This document shows, piece by piece, positions 25,145 to 34,796 of a stretch of DNA of 64,000 nucleotides. The translations under genes and the position numbers were made by a program. Every line of letters starts with the position of its first letter. The first letter of the stretch is position 1. The notes under the pieces were generated by a model. That model saw only the letters and a list, made by a program, of their open reading frames with translations, made no database searches and was not told the origin of the DNA. This DNA comes from G963668185 sp963668185 (lineage in GTDB: Bacteria > Chloroflexota > Dehalococcoidia > Lucifugimonadales > G963668185): positions 62,001-126,000 of the forward strand of contig OY764162.1 in assembly GCA_963668185.1 (NCBI GenBank), written 5' to 3'.

Positions 25145-27808
25145 ATGGCACAAGAGCGCCCAAGTACCGCTATGCCCAAAGCCTACGACCCCAAGGCAGC
25201 CGAGGGGCGCATCTACGATCTGTGGATGGACGGCGGCTACTTCACGCCAAAGATCGACCCGGACAGGGAGCCGTTCGTAATCATCATGCCGCCCCCCAAC
25301 GTGACCGGCGAGCTGCACCTGGGCCACGCGCTCACGACCGCGCTCGAAGACCTCATGGTCCGGTGGCACAGGATGAAGGGCGAGCCGACGCTCTTCCTGC
25401 CTGGCACCGACCACGCCGGAATCGCCACGCAGGTCGTCGTGGAGCGAATGCTCGCGGACGACGGAGTGTCGCGCCATGACATCGGCCGGCGCGAGTTCGT
25501 CCGGCATGTCTGGGACTGGGTGGACCGGTACGGAGGGCGCATCCACGAGCAGATCAAGCGGCTGGGCGCGTCGTGCGACTGGACCCGGCTCGCCTTCACG
25601 CTCGACGAAGGGCCGAACAGGGCCGTCCGCACCACCTTCGTGAACCTGTACAAGAAGGGCCTCATCTACCGGGGCGAACGGATCACCAACTGGTGCCCGC
25701 GCTGCGCGACCGCGCTCTCCGACCTTGAGGTCGTGCACCGGGAGGAGGCCAGCGCCCTGTACCACATCCGCTACAAGGCTGAAGACGGCGGCGAGGGCGT
25801 CGTGGTCGCCACCACGAGGCCGGAGACCATGCTTGGCGACACAGGCGTCGCCGTGCACCCGGACGATTCGAGGTACGCCAACCTCGTCGGCGCCGGGGTG
25901 ATCCTGCCCATCATGGACCGCGCCATCCCAATCGTCGCGGACGACGCCGTGGACCCCGAGTTCGGCACGGGCGCGCTCAAGGTCACGCCCGGACACGACG
26001 CCGCGGACTTCGAGATCGGCCGGCGGCACGATCTGGCCGTCGTAAGCGTCCTGAACGACGACGGCGCCCTGAACGAGAACGCAGGGCCGTACGCCGGTGT
26101 CGGCAGGACGGAAGCCAGGACCCGCATCGTCGAGCAGCTTGAGACTGAGGGCCTGCTGGAAGCCGTCGAACCGTACCGGCACTCGGTGGGCCACTGCCAG
26201 CGATGCGATGAAGTCGTGGAGCCGATCGTCAGCCTCCAGTGGTACATGAAGATGGCGCCCTTGGCCGAGCCTGCCCGCGAAGCCGTGGCCGACGGCAGGA
26301 TCAGGATAGTCCCGGACCGCTTCGCCAAGGTGTACTTCAACTGGATGGACAACATCCGGGACTGGTGCATCAGCCGCCAGCTCTGGTGGGGGCACAGGAT
26401 CCCGGTGTGGTACTGCGGCGAGTGCGGCGAAGTGGTCGTCGAGATGGATGATCCGTCGTCATGCCCGGCGTGCGGCGGCTTCGACCTCACCCGGGACGAG
26501 GACGTGCTCGACACGTGGTTCAGTTCGGGCCTCTGGACGCACTCCACCCTCGGCTGGCCCGGCGAGACCGAGGACATGGACTACTTCTACCCGGGCAGCG
26601 TCATGGAGACGGGCCACGACATCCTCTTCTTCTGGGTGGCCCGGATGATCTTCTTCGGCATCGAGAACGCCGGAGACATCCCCTTCCACACCGTCTACCT
26701 GCACGGGATGGTGCGGGACCCTGAGGGCGTGAAGATGAGCAAGCTGCTCGGCAACGTGATGGACCCGCTCGACCTCATCGATGCCTACGGCGCGGACGCG
26801 CTCCGCTTCGCGCTGACCACCGGAACGTCGGCCGGCAACGACATGCGGCTGAACGAGAAGAAGATCGAGGCCAGCCGGAACTTCGCGAACAAGCTCTGGA
26901 ACGCGGCCCGGTTCGTGCTGTCCAATGCGGCGGGCGACGCGGCCCTCGAACAGTGGCGCGATCCGAAGCCGTCGCACCGCGAAGACCGCTGGATACTCAG
27001 CCGGCTGAACAGGGCCGTCACACAGACCAATCGCGGGATGGAGGAGTACCAGTTCGGCGAGGCGCAGAGGGCGGCCCACGACTTCCTGTGGAACGAGTAC
27101 TGCGACTGGTACCTGGAGATGGCGAAGATCAGGCTGCGGAGCAGGGACCGCTCTGCGATCCCGACGCTCGTCCACGTGCTGGAGCGCACGCTGCGGCTGC
27201 TGCACCCCTTCATGCCGTTCATAACCGAGGAGATATGGCAGACCCTGACGGCGGCCCTGCCCGACCGGTCCGGGTTGCCGGAGGCGCTGGTGATCGCCGG
27301 GTTCCCGGAGCCCGACCCGGCGCTGCATGACGATCAGGCGGAGGCGGAGATCGGCGCCGTGATCGAGCTCGTGCGCTCCGTGCGGAACTTGCGCGCCGAG
27401 TTCAAGATACAACCCCACGTTCCGGTGGAAGCCGTCGTGGACGCCCCCGCGATCGCCGACGTTCTGGACGGCGAGGAAGACGCCGTCAAGACGCTGGCCA
27501 GGGTCGGCTCGCTTGACTTGGACTCCAACGGCGAGGGGCCTTCCAGCGATGACGTGGTTCTGGTGCTGTCGCAGGGCACGGTGAAGGTGCCGCTTGGCGG
27601 AGTGGTGGACCTGGAGCAGGTGCGGGACCGGCTCCAGTCGGAGCTGGCCGGCATCGACGCGAACGCGGCCAAGCTGCGCTCCCGGCTCGGGGACAGCAGG
27701 TTCGTGGAGCGTGCGCCGGAGGAGGTAGTCGAGCGGGAGCGCCAGCGCCTCCAGGACCTCGAAGCCCGCCGGTCCAGACTATCGGAAGTCCTGGAGCGCA
27801 TCAACTAG
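25145..27808 (+). CDS. valS: Valyl-tRNA synthetase
   Basis: The class I synthetase charges tRNA-Val. The 887-residue product (ATG 25145 with GAGAG ten bases upstream; a TTG three codons earlier has no spacing for a ribosome binding site) has the HIGH motif in PPPNVTGELHLGHAL (about residues 44-58), an editing domain with TTRPETMLGDTGVAVHP, a zinc-knuckle CGECGEVV ... CPACGG, the adenylation motif GVKMSKLLGN and a C-terminal coiled-coil tRNA arm. The usual KMSKS reads KMSKL here. Length and order fit bacterial ValS. The AT-rich defence-like island starts right behind its stop codon. Confidence 0.97.
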   Translation: MAQERPSTAMPKAYDPKAAEGRIYDLWMDGGYFTPKIDPDREPFVIIMPPPNVTGELHLGHALTTALEDLMVRWHRMKGEPTLFLPGTDHAGIATQVVVERMLADDGVSRHDIGRREFVRHVWDWVDRYGGRIHEQIKRLGASCDWTRLAFTLDEGPNRAVRTTFVNLYKKGLIYRGERITNWCPRCATALSDLEVVHREEASALYHIRYKAEDGGEGVVVATTRPETMLGDTGVAVHPDDSRYANLVGAGVILPIMDRAIPIVADDAVDPEFGTGALKVTPGHDAADFEIGRRHDLAVVSVLNDDGALNENAGPYAGVGRTEARTRIVEQLETEGLLEAVEPYRHSVGHCQRCDEVVEPIVSLQWYMKMAPLAEPAREAVADGRIRIVPDRFAKVYFNWMDNIRDWCISRQLWWGHRIPVWYCGECGEVVVEMDDPSSCPACGGFDLTRDEDVLDTWFSSGLWTHSTLGWPGETEDMDYFYPGSVMETGHDILFFWVARMIFFGIENAGDIPFHTVYLHGMVRDPEGVKMSKLLGNVMDPLDLIDAYGADALRFALTTGTSAGNDMRLNEKKIEASRNFANKLWNAARFVLSNAAGDAALEQWRDPKPSHREDRWILSRLNRAVTQTNRGMEEYQFGEAQRAAHDFLWNEYCDWYLEMAKIRLRSRDRSAIPTLVHVLERTLRLLHPFMPFITEEIWQTLTAALPDRSGLPEALVIAGFPEPDPALHDDQAEAEIGAVIELVRSVRNLRAEFKIQPHVPVEAVVDAPAIADVLDGEEDAVKTLARVGSLDLDSNGEGPSSDDVVLVLSQGTVKVPLGGVVDLEQVRDRLQSELAGIDANAAKLRSRLGDSRFVERAPEEVVERERQRLQDLEARRSRLSEVLERIN

Positions 27809-27847
27809 AGCTACGAAAGAGCCCAAACTTGCATATTGGCCACTGAG

Positions 27848-29017
27848 ATGCCGAATTTTCATAACCACGTTTGCAGCGATTCATCCATACTAAGAAGAAA
27901 GATAATTAAATCCCTTGAGCAACAAGGGTTTAGCATACGTAGTGGCGCAATTTTTCTTCCTGACGAAGCGACTAAGGATACCCTCAAGGACATTCATAAG
28001 ACTGCTGTAGAACAACGGATAGCACGAGCTAGAAGCGGACTCTATCGGAAAGAAAATAAACTCATAGGCCATCTTGCCTCCGGTTCTGAGGTTGATCCAA
28101 ACAAAATAACGCCTCGATTAGTTGAAGTGCACCCTAGAACAAATGAAGAGTTACTGTTCCGATATGCAAGCATCCACTGGAGCATACCAGTATCTTCTGG
28201 CTATGGTAAGCGTCTGAGGTTTATAGTCTTAGACGAATCAAACAACAAGCTAATGGGAATAATCGGGCTTGGCGACCCAGTATACAATCTAGGGCCTCGT
28301 GATGAATGGATCGGTTGGTCTGAGTCAGATAGGGAGCTAAGGCTTAGAAACGTAATGGACGCATTCGTCCTTGGTTCCGTTCCACCATATTCATTTCTTC
28401 TATGCGGCAAGCTGATTGCCATGCTAGTCGCAAGCGATACAGTTCAAGAATCATTTAGGCGAAAATACATGGGTAGTAAATCGCTCATAAGCGGAATCAC
28501 TCACGACGGCAATCTAGCCTTAATTACAACTTCATCTGCATTTGGAAGATCTTCAGTGTATAATAGGCTGAGCTTCAATGGCAGTCGGTTGTATACGAGC
28601 GTAGGTTTCACAAAGGGAACGGGTGAGTTTCATTTTTCAAACGGACTATTCGAAACGATAGTGAATCATACCAACAAACATTGCGAGCCAACGTATAGGA
28701 AAGAACAATGGGGATCCGGCTTTCGGAATCGTAGGGAAATACTTAAGAAGTGTCTTTCCTCTATTGGCCTGTCTCACAATTGGCTACATCATGGCATAAA
28801 AAGGGAAGTGTTCGTAGTGCCGCTGGCTAGGAATACTAAACAGTTTTTGAGAGGTGAAGACACTACGCTAGTAATGAATTCTCCTACGGAGGCCGAATTG
28901 TTCAGCTTCTTTAAGGAGCGTTGGTTGCTGCCAAGGCTGTCTTGGGACGCCAGGTTTGCTTCCTGGGAAAAACATGAGTGGGCAATATGGTCCAAAAACA
29001 ACGTGACTCATGTCTGA
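27848..29017 (+). CDS. DUF4338 (DruA-family) protein, first gene of a candidate defence operon
   Basis: The product of 389 residues (ATG 27848; a TTG at 27836 is the alternative and neither has a good ribosome binding site) matches what I know of the DUF4338 family. Landmarks are RLRFIVLDESNNKLMGIIGL then GDPVYNLGPRDEWIGW (about 120-157), the helix NVMDAFVLGSVPPYSFLLCGKL, ALITTSSAFGRSSVYNRLS (about 224-242) and GSGFRNRREILKKCLSSIGL. DruA of the Druantia anti-phage system belongs to this family; its biochemistry is poorly known. Base composition is clearly AT-richer than in the flanking genes. Its stop overlaps the next ATG by eight bases. The family call is from memory of the motifs. Confidence 0.75.
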   Translation: MPNFHNHVCSDSSILRRKIIKSLEQQGFSIRSGAIFLPDEATKDTLKDIHKTAVEQRIARARSGLYRKENKLIGHLASGSEVDPNKITPRLVEVHPRTNEELLFRYASIHWSIPVSSGYGKRLRFIVLDESNNKLMGIIGLGDPVYNLGPRDEWIGWSESDRELRLRNVMDAFVLGSVPPYSFLLCGKLIAMLVASDTVQESFRRKYMGSKSLISGITHDGNLALITTSSAFGRSSVYNRLSFNGSRLYTSVGFTKGTGEFHFSNGLFETIVNHTNKHCEPTYRKEQWGSGFRNRREILKKCLSSIGLSHNWLHHGIKREVFVVPLARNTKQFLRGEDTTLVMNSPTEAELFSFFKERWLLPRLSWDARFASWEKHEWAIWSKNNVTHV

Positions 29018-30137
29018 TACCTTCTCTGATCTCCCAGATGCTCTAGTGCGCGATCTGCTCGCAGCTGCGACACCTCTTGCCGATCGAGTTTCAACTCATT
29101 TAAGTGATCTTCGTGCCAGCCGCGATTCTGCACGCGAGCAGATTCATTCTCAGGGCATGATAAAGCGGAAGGCCGACTTGGATGTAACCCGTGAACCTTC
29201 AGTAGTTGGGATAGATGGCTCATACCAGGTTCATCGACTCACTGCCATGGACCTTTGTGCAACTGCGGCAGTTGCTGTGGAAGGCACTTCAAAGGAAGCT
29301 AGGCGATATTGGCAAGAGCCTCATCACAGAATGTGGGTAGACAGCTTCGAACACAGCAAGAACGTCACTAACACTCTCAGAGGACTGATGATCTCGATGG
29401 AGTTGGAACTTGCGCAAGAGGCACCCCATGACGTTATCCTTCTGGACGGCTCATTTGTTGTTCTGCTAATATACCTTAACCAAGGTCTAACAAGCTTTCG
29501 CGAAGCTCCAATCACTCTGGCAGAGGAATTCGACATGAAATGGCGAACGCAAGATGTATGTCAGCAGTATCTTGCGCTATTGCAGAGTGACCGTGCAGTG
29601 GCTGTACCAAAGTACAGCAGCAGAAACGAACTGAAGGACTTGATTGAAAACCAAGACGTTCCAGAGGCGGATGGCAGGACTTGGGCTACTCTTATCTTAG
29701 AGCCCGACGAGTACATCTCTCCTCTGTCCATTTTCCAGTTTGATGGAGAAGACAGAGAGTATCATCTCCCAAATCAGTTCTGTGAACCAGACTTAATGGC
29801 ACGAATCAATCGCTCTATAGAGGATCTACGAGTCGTATTCTACAAACCTTACGGTTGGGCATCGGCGGTGCGCCTTGAACTGCCACGGCCTATAGCAGCT
29901 AGCTCCACCAAACTATCGATTGTGCTTGAAGGAATTAAACGACAGTTCTTCAGTCCGGCTGTAATGGAGCCTTATCCGCTTTTCTTGGCAGATCGCATGG
30001 TCAAGAGTCTTGGGTCTGGCGTCGAAGTGATCGAACAAACGGTTGCGCAACATGCAATTGGAGCCTCACCAAACGTGGAATCAACTTTGCTTTGTCTTCA
30101 GAATCATCGAACAGAAGGGGGGCGAGGCGGGACATAG
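29010..30137 (+). CDS. NurA-domain nuclease
   Basis: NurA is a manganese-dependent 5'-3' nuclease that works with HerA in DNA end resection. This 375-residue protein has VVGIDGSYQVHRL (catalytic Asp about 69), the second acidic motif VILLDGSFVVLL (about 143-153) and a C-terminal block EPYPLFLADRMVKSLG, where NurA proteins have a P(Y/N)P-x-x-L-x-x-AD/H motif. The N-terminal half is helical. The ATG overlaps the end of the DUF4338 gene and the stop is immediately followed by the HerA ATG, so the three genes are translationally linked. AT-rich composition is shared with both partners. A bacterial NurA-HerA pair away from an archaeal repair locus usually suggests defence; this is inference. Confidence 0.85.
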   Translation: MSDTFSDLPDALVRDLLAAATPLADRVSTHLSDLRASRDSAREQIHSQGMIKRKADLDVTREPSVVGIDGSYQVHRLTAMDLCATAAVAVEGTSKEARRYWQEPHHRMWVDSFEHSKNVTNTLRGLMISMELELAQEAPHDVILLDGSFVVLLIYLNQGLTSFREAPITLAEEFDMKWRTQDVCQQYLALLQSDRAVAVPKYSSRNELKDLIENQDVPEADGRTWATLILEPDEYISPLSIFQFDGEDREYHLPNQFCEPDLMARINRSIEDLRVVFYKPYGWASAVRLELPRPIAASSTKLSIVLEGIKRQFFSPAVMEPYPLFLADRMVKSLGSGVEVIEQTVAQHAIGASPNVESTLLCLQNHRTEGGRGGT

Positions 30138-31907
30138 ATGTTAGAACAACGCTTTACCGACATCGCAGTGGTAGGTAGTCCGTCATCCAACACCGAGTTA
30201 ACTCTAGACTTACTTCTAGAGGCGACAGAAGAACGGCTGGTGGGCGCGTTAACCGCATTTCACGCCGTCCAAGACGGTGAGCAAATTACATCTGTAGGTC
30301 AAATCGTAAGTGTGGAGTTGAAGAATCGCTGGCATGAGGATTCGGTGTTTAGAAACCTGATTAAACGCACTGGCGAGATACCACCAATTACAAATCGCCA
30401 AGATACTCGCACAGCAGACCTTGTTGTAGGCGCTACCTTCCGAAAGTCTGAAGATGGATTCGACCCAGCTGTTCTAGGCATGGTGCCTTCAACAGGAACG
30501 AGGGTGTTCCGAGTCGAACAGTCCTTATTGGATGAACTACTCAAAGTGTATGAAGAGGAAATCGTCTATCTTGGTAAAGCGTACGCTAACGAAGTACTTT
30601 ATCCGATGTGGTTCAAACACTTCGGTAGTGGTCCTGGCGGCGCTGGTGAAGCGTATCATCTAGGAGTTTTTGGCAAGACTGGCTCCGGGAAATCAGGTCT
30701 TGCAAAGATGATTGTAAGCGCATATGCCAAACACCCTGAAATGGGTATCCTGGTCATTGATCCACAAGGCGAATTTGCTTCAGAACTCTCCGGCACTAGG
30801 ATTGGAAGGCAGAATCTGCCACTGGATAAGCTAGTGCGTGATCAAGGTCGCGATATCCTAGTTTATCGAATTGCTGACCTACAGCTTGATGATTGGGATA
30901 CTTTTGAAGAGATGTTGTTGTCACTTCGCTTCTTAGAACAGCTAGGCATTCCGAGTAGATCACGCGATAACTCGAGGAAAGCAGCTGAATCAATTAGAAG
31001 TGCATTAGAAAGAAGTCAGCATCGCCTTGATCAGCTCGGGACTCGTGAATGTTTAATGGCTGCACTACAGGCTGTTGCTGATGAAGACAATGCCAAATAC
31101 ATCTACACTCCTCAACGAGCTCGAGAACTCCAAGACAGAGTCCATAGAATAATTGGAGATTCTGCTAGCATAGACCAACTCCTTGATCGTTCATGGTCGC
31201 CAATTTGCGAACTATTCAGCACCGGCAGTGAAAGAAGGAAGCTTTTCACCTACGGACAAGGAACTCCTGGAATTGTAAACCTTCTGATAGATCCAGAGAT
31301 TCATATTGGACCTAGACCGGTAATCGTTATTGATATATCTGGCCAAGGTAATCAACGCTTCTGGTCTGAAGAACTTCAACGTCGAATTCTGGCCAAGCTT
31401 CTGAACATTCTCGTATCACAGGCAACGGCAAGTCTAAGTGCCCAAGGGAACACAAATGTACTTGTTCTACTTGACGAGGCTCATCGTCACGCTCCAAGTG
31501 GCCGTTTGGACAGTGGTTCCGAGGCTGATGGGTTGAGGTCACTACTTCGCAGAGCGGTCAGGGAAACAAGAAAGTATGGTGTTGGCTGGCTTTTCATTAG
31601 CCAAACTCTTGGAGGCTTCGATAGTGAAATACTTCAACAGCTGCGCATTCTTTCCTTTGGATTCGGGCTTGCCATGGGCACAGAGTTTGAGAGACTCAGA
31701 GGCTTTGTAGGCGGAGATAATCGCGCATTAGAACTATATCAGTCCTTCCGAGACCCTCAGAGTTTCCCTAGGCGTGATCTACAGGAGTTTCCTTTCATGG
31801 CAGTAGGGCCTGTGTCTCCTCTGGCATTTAGTGGCAAACCTCTTTTCTTCACTGCATTCACCGATGCCGCAGACTTCAGAATCTCGAACAGATTTCGAAA
31901 TGTTTAG
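30138..31907 (+). CDS. HerA-type hexameric ATPase/translocase
   Basis: The 589-residue FtsK/HerA-superfamily ATPase has an N-terminal barrel (about 1-110, HAS-type region), Walker A HLGVFGKTGSGKSGLAK (Lys/Ser about 184), VIDPQGEF (about 206), Walker B NVLVLLDEAHRHAP (about 441-454), and a sensor region RETRKYGVGWLFISQTLGGF with a candidate arginine finger. In archaea HerA forms a DNA-translocating ring with NurA. Here it follows the nurA-like gene with no gap. Both belong to the AT-rich island, which ends within about 100 bases of this gene's stop. It could alternatively be called a DUF87 ATPase. Confidence 0.9.
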   Translation: MLEQRFTDIAVVGSPSSNTELTLDLLLEATEERLVGALTAFHAVQDGEQITSVGQIVSVELKNRWHEDSVFRNLIKRTGEIPPITNRQDTRTADLVVGATFRKSEDGFDPAVLGMVPSTGTRVFRVEQSLLDELLKVYEEEIVYLGKAYANEVLYPMWFKHFGSGPGGAGEAYHLGVFGKTGSGKSGLAKMIVSAYAKHPEMGILVIDPQGEFASELSGTRIGRQNLPLDKLVRDQGRDILVYRIADLQLDDWDTFEEMLLSLRFLEQLGIPSRSRDNSRKAAESIRSALERSQHRLDQLGTRECLMAALQAVADEDNAKYIYTPQRARELQDRVHRIIGDSASIDQLLDRSWSPICELFSTGSERRKLFTYGQGTPGIVNLLIDPEIHIGPRPVIVIDISGQGNQRFWSEELQRRILAKLLNILVSQATASLSAQGNTNVLVLLDEAHRHAPSGRLDSGSEADGLRSLLRRAVRETRKYGVGWLFISQTLGGFDSEILQQLRILSFGFGLAMGTEFERLRGFVGGDNRALELYQSFRDPQSFPRRDLQEFPFMAVGPVSPLAFSGKPLFFTAFTDAADFRISNRFRNV

Positions 31908-32025
31908 ATATCGTCGCCTATACGGCCTACTCTTTCGCCACTCAAGAAATCTTCCGTGATCGGACGGTTACGCCTATGGTCTATTGGACGATACATCTAC
32001 CTATCGTCAGGCCGAAAGGAAGCCA
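31908..32025. other. Right edge of the AT-rich island
   Basis: Between the HerA stop and the CocE start no gene is seen. CTCTTTCG at 31930-31937 is an inverted copy of CGAAAGAG at 27814-27821 just outside the left edge of the island. This is only eight bases and may be chance. Confidence 0.25.
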
Positions 32026-34041
32026 ATGGTGAAAATCGTCACTGAGTTCCCTCGCCGGGTGCGGCTCATCGAAAACACCTGGATTACGCTGTCCGACGGC
32101 TGCCGGCTCGCGGCCCGCATCTGGCTGCCGGAGGACGCCGAGGACGACCCGGTTCCCGCGATACTCAACTACATCCCGTACCGCAAGAACGAGGGCATGG
32201 CGATGGACGCCCCGGATCACCGCTACGTGGCAGGCCACGGCTACGCCCTCGTGCGCGTCGACATTCGCGGCAGCGGGGACTCCGACGGCCTGCTGCTCGG
32301 CGAGTACCTGAAGCAGGAACAGGACGACGGCATGGAGATCATCTCGTGGATCGCAGAGCAGCCGTGGTGCACGGGCGCAGTCGGCATGATCGGCAACTCG
32401 TGGGGTGGCTTCAACGGGCTCCAGATGGCTGCGCGCCGGCCCCCGGCGCTGAAGGCCGTGATCAGCTCGTGCTCCACGGACGACAGGTACGAGGACGACC
32501 TGCACCACCAGGGCGGCTGCGTCACCTCGTACACGCTCCAGTGGGCGTCCACCATGTTCACGATGAACGCCAGGCCGCCCGATCCCCGGCACGTGGGCGA
32601 CAGGTGGCGGGATATGTGGTTCGAACGCATGGAGAACGACGCGCCCTGGGTGGAGGAGTGGCTGCGCCACCCCCGCAAAGACGACTTCTGGAAGCACGGC
32701 TCCGTGGCCATGAACTACGACGACATCCAGTGCCCGATATACATGGTCGGCGGCTGGACAGACCCGTACGTCGGCGTCATCCTGCGGTTCCTGTCCAACT
32801 ACGCGGGGCCGAAGAAGGGCCTGATCGGGCCGTGGGGCCACGGCTACGGACACGACCAACCGCCGGGGCCGAACATGGGCTTCCTGCAGGAGAGCCTGCG
32901 GTGGTGGGACCACTGGCTCAAGGGCGCAGACACCGGCGTCATGGAAGACCCGATGCTGACGATGTGGATGCCCGAAGCGGTCCCGCCCATGGTCCACTAC
33001 GCCGAACGGCCCGGCCGCTGGTTCTCAGAAGCTAGCTGGCCGACGCCCAACGTGGAGAACCGGGTCTTCTACCTCAACGGCCACACGCTCGACGATGAAC
33101 CGCGCCCGGAGGCGCGGATCGACCACCTCGGCGTGCAGACGGCTGGGAGGGACGGCGGCGAGTGGGCGTCGTTCGGCTACCTGCCGGACTGGCCGCCCGA
33201 CCAGCGCGGAGACGACGCGCTCTCGGTCTGCATGACCTCGGCGCCGCTGGCCGAACGGCTGGAGATCCTCGGCTCGCCGGTTGCCAGGCTCACGGTCGCT
33301 TCCGACCGGCCGGCGGCTATCGTGTCCGTGCGGCTCTGCGACATCGGCGCGACGGGCGAGTCCACGCTGATCACCCGCCGGATGCTGAACCTGACGCACC
33401 GGAACGGCGATGAGCGCCCCGAGCCCCTCGAACCCGGCACGCGGTACGAGGTCGCTGTCCCGCTCGGCGCGATGGCGTACGCCGTGCCGTCGGGCCACCG
33501 GCTGCGGCTTGCGGTATCGCCCACATACTGGCCCTTCGCGTGGCCGTCTGCGGAGCCGGTGACGCTCAGCCTGTTCACCGGAGAGGCCAGCAGGCTTGAG
33601 TTGCCCGTCCGGTCAACGGATATCGACGAGATCGAAGTCCCTCAGTTCGGAGAGCCGGAGGCCGGGCCGCCGGTCGAAGTCGAGAGGCTGGAGCCGGGCT
33701 CATACTCCCGGCAGTTCCACTACGACGTGCTTACGGGCACGCTGGAGTCCATGTACACCGGCGGCATGGGGCGCGTGAGGCTCGCAGACAGCGGCATCGA
33801 GTCCGGCGGGGAGAGCGACTGGAAGTACTCGATCACAGAGGGCGACCCGCTTTCCGCCTCCGCGGAGTTCAACAGGACGATGCGCTCCGGCAGCGGGAAC
33901 TGGCAGGTCACCGTCAAGACGCGGTCCACCTGGACGTGCGATCTCACCCACTACCACCTGACCAGCGAGCTTGAGGCGTTCGAGGGGGATGAGCGCGTGT
34001 TCGAGAGGACGTGGCGCTCCAGCATCCCGCGCGACATCTGA
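32026..34041 (+). CDS. CocE/NonD family X-Pro dipeptidyl-peptidase-like hydrolase
   Basis: The 671-residue serine hydrolase has an alpha/beta-hydrolase domain with the nucleophile elbow GNSWGGFNG (Ser about 125), DIRGSGDSDG (about 88), and a C-terminal jelly-roll domain (from about 400, including LAVSPTYWPFAWPSAEP) as in cocaine esterase and X-Pro dipeptidyl peptidases. The ATG at 32026 has AAAGGA six bases upstream; a TTG at 31984 lacks one. There is no signal peptide. It has the GC-rich composition of the chromosome, so it marks the right flank of the island. The substrate is unknown, probably an ester or acyl amide. Confidence 0.9.
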   Translation: MVKIVTEFPRRVRLIENTWITLSDGCRLAARIWLPEDAEDDPVPAILNYIPYRKNEGMAMDAPDHRYVAGHGYALVRVDIRGSGDSDGLLLGEYLKQEQDDGMEIISWIAEQPWCTGAVGMIGNSWGGFNGLQMAARRPPALKAVISSCSTDDRYEDDLHHQGGCVTSYTLQWASTMFTMNARPPDPRHVGDRWRDMWFERMENDAPWVEEWLRHPRKDDFWKHGSVAMNYDDIQCPIYMVGGWTDPYVGVILRFLSNYAGPKKGLIGPWGHGYGHDQPPGPNMGFLQESLRWWDHWLKGADTGVMEDPMLTMWMPEAVPPMVHYAERPGRWFSEASWPTPNVENRVFYLNGHTLDDEPRPEARIDHLGVQTAGRDGGEWASFGYLPDWPPDQRGDDALSVCMTSAPLAERLEILGSPVARLTVASDRPAAIVSVRLCDIGATGESTLITRRMLNLTHRNGDERPEPLEPGTRYEVAVPLGAMAYAVPSGHRLRLAVSPTYWPFAWPSAEPVTLSLFTGEASRLELPVRSTDIDEIEVPQFGEPEAGPPVEVERLEPGSYSRQFHYDVLTGTLESMYTGGMGRVRLADSGIESGGESDWKYSITEGDPLSASAEFNRTMRSGSGNWQVTVKTRSTWTCDLTHYHLTSELEAFEGDERVFERTWRSSIPRDI

Positions 34042-34059
34042 CGGCAGCGCGTCAGGCGG

Positions 34060-34671
34060 TCATGCCGGGGACTCCTTCACCCTTGCGTTGATTTCCTCGT
34101 CCAGATCGGCCTCCACGGGTACGAAGGTGAGCTTGGCCAGCCCCCTGTCTTCGAGAAGTATCGCAATGGTCTTGTAGCCGAGCGTGCGGTCCAGGAACCC
34201 GCGCTCGACCTCGACGCTGACGACCTCGTTGAACTCGACCTCGAAGTCCTGCGAGCCGGACGCGGACTGGTGAGTGACCTTGATTCCGGCCGGCGAGACG
34301 CGGTACGTCGTGCTCCTCCACCGGAGGTACCTCGGCAGCGTCATGATGCCCGCCAGCACGAAGAACATCAGCGTGAATATCGGATCGCCCGCGATCCAGA
34401 TCTGGAAGGCGATCAGGACCCCCCACGGGATGAGCGGCCAGCCCCAAGCCCAGCGCGACTGCCGGTACACCTTCTCCGGCCCTTCATCCACGGGCACTGA
34501 GGCGACGATGGCCGCGTCTTCGTCCTCAGACGTTTCGGCTACCGGCTCGGACTCCGGCTCAGCGGCGGCTTCCGGCGCGTCGCCCGGCGCTCGCTTGGCA
34601 ACGGTCTCGCCGTCGCCGCCAGCCTCGGGAGTGGGTTCCTCTCTGTCTTTCTCGTCCGGTTGAGTGGTCAT
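34060..34671 (-). CDS. Membrane protein with bacterial PH-like domain
   Basis: The product has 203 residues from ATG 34671 (an ATG at 34782 would add a tail that overlaps the divergent menG region). The order is an acidic, proline- and alanine-rich disordered N-terminus (about 1-75), two membrane helices close together (WPLIPWGVLIAFQIWIAG and PIFTLMFFVLAGIMTL) and a bPH2/DUF304-like beta domain (TYRVSPAGIKVTHQ, VVSVEVERGFLDRTLGYKTIAI). Such proteins are of unclear function. It converges with the CocE gene (18 bases apart) and is divergent from menG. Confidence 0.7.
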   Translation of the reverse strand: MTTQPDEKDREEPTPEAGGDGETVAKRAPGDAPEAAAEPESEPVAETSEDEDAAIVASVPVDEGPEKVYRQSRWAWGWPLIPWGVLIAFQIWIAGDPIFTLMFFVLAGIMTLPRYLRWRSTTYRVSPAGIKVTHQSASGSQDFEVEFNEVVSVEVERGFLDRTLGYKTIAILLEDRGLAKLTFVPVEADLDEEINARVKESPA

Positions 34672-34796
34672 GCGTTGGGCCTTCGCAGCTTGGTCAGCAG
34701 GTTCGGGCCAAGTATACATGAGCAGCGCCTCTTCGCTCTCCGGCTCAACCGGGGTAGTATGGTCTCGCACAAAGAATAGCAACCGGGAGTTTCAAG

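Noticed and set aside
27809..31937. CGAAAGAG/CTCTTTCG as terminal inverted repeats of the AT-rich island
   Set aside because: Eight bases are too short to exclude chance, there is no target duplication and no transposase or integrase.
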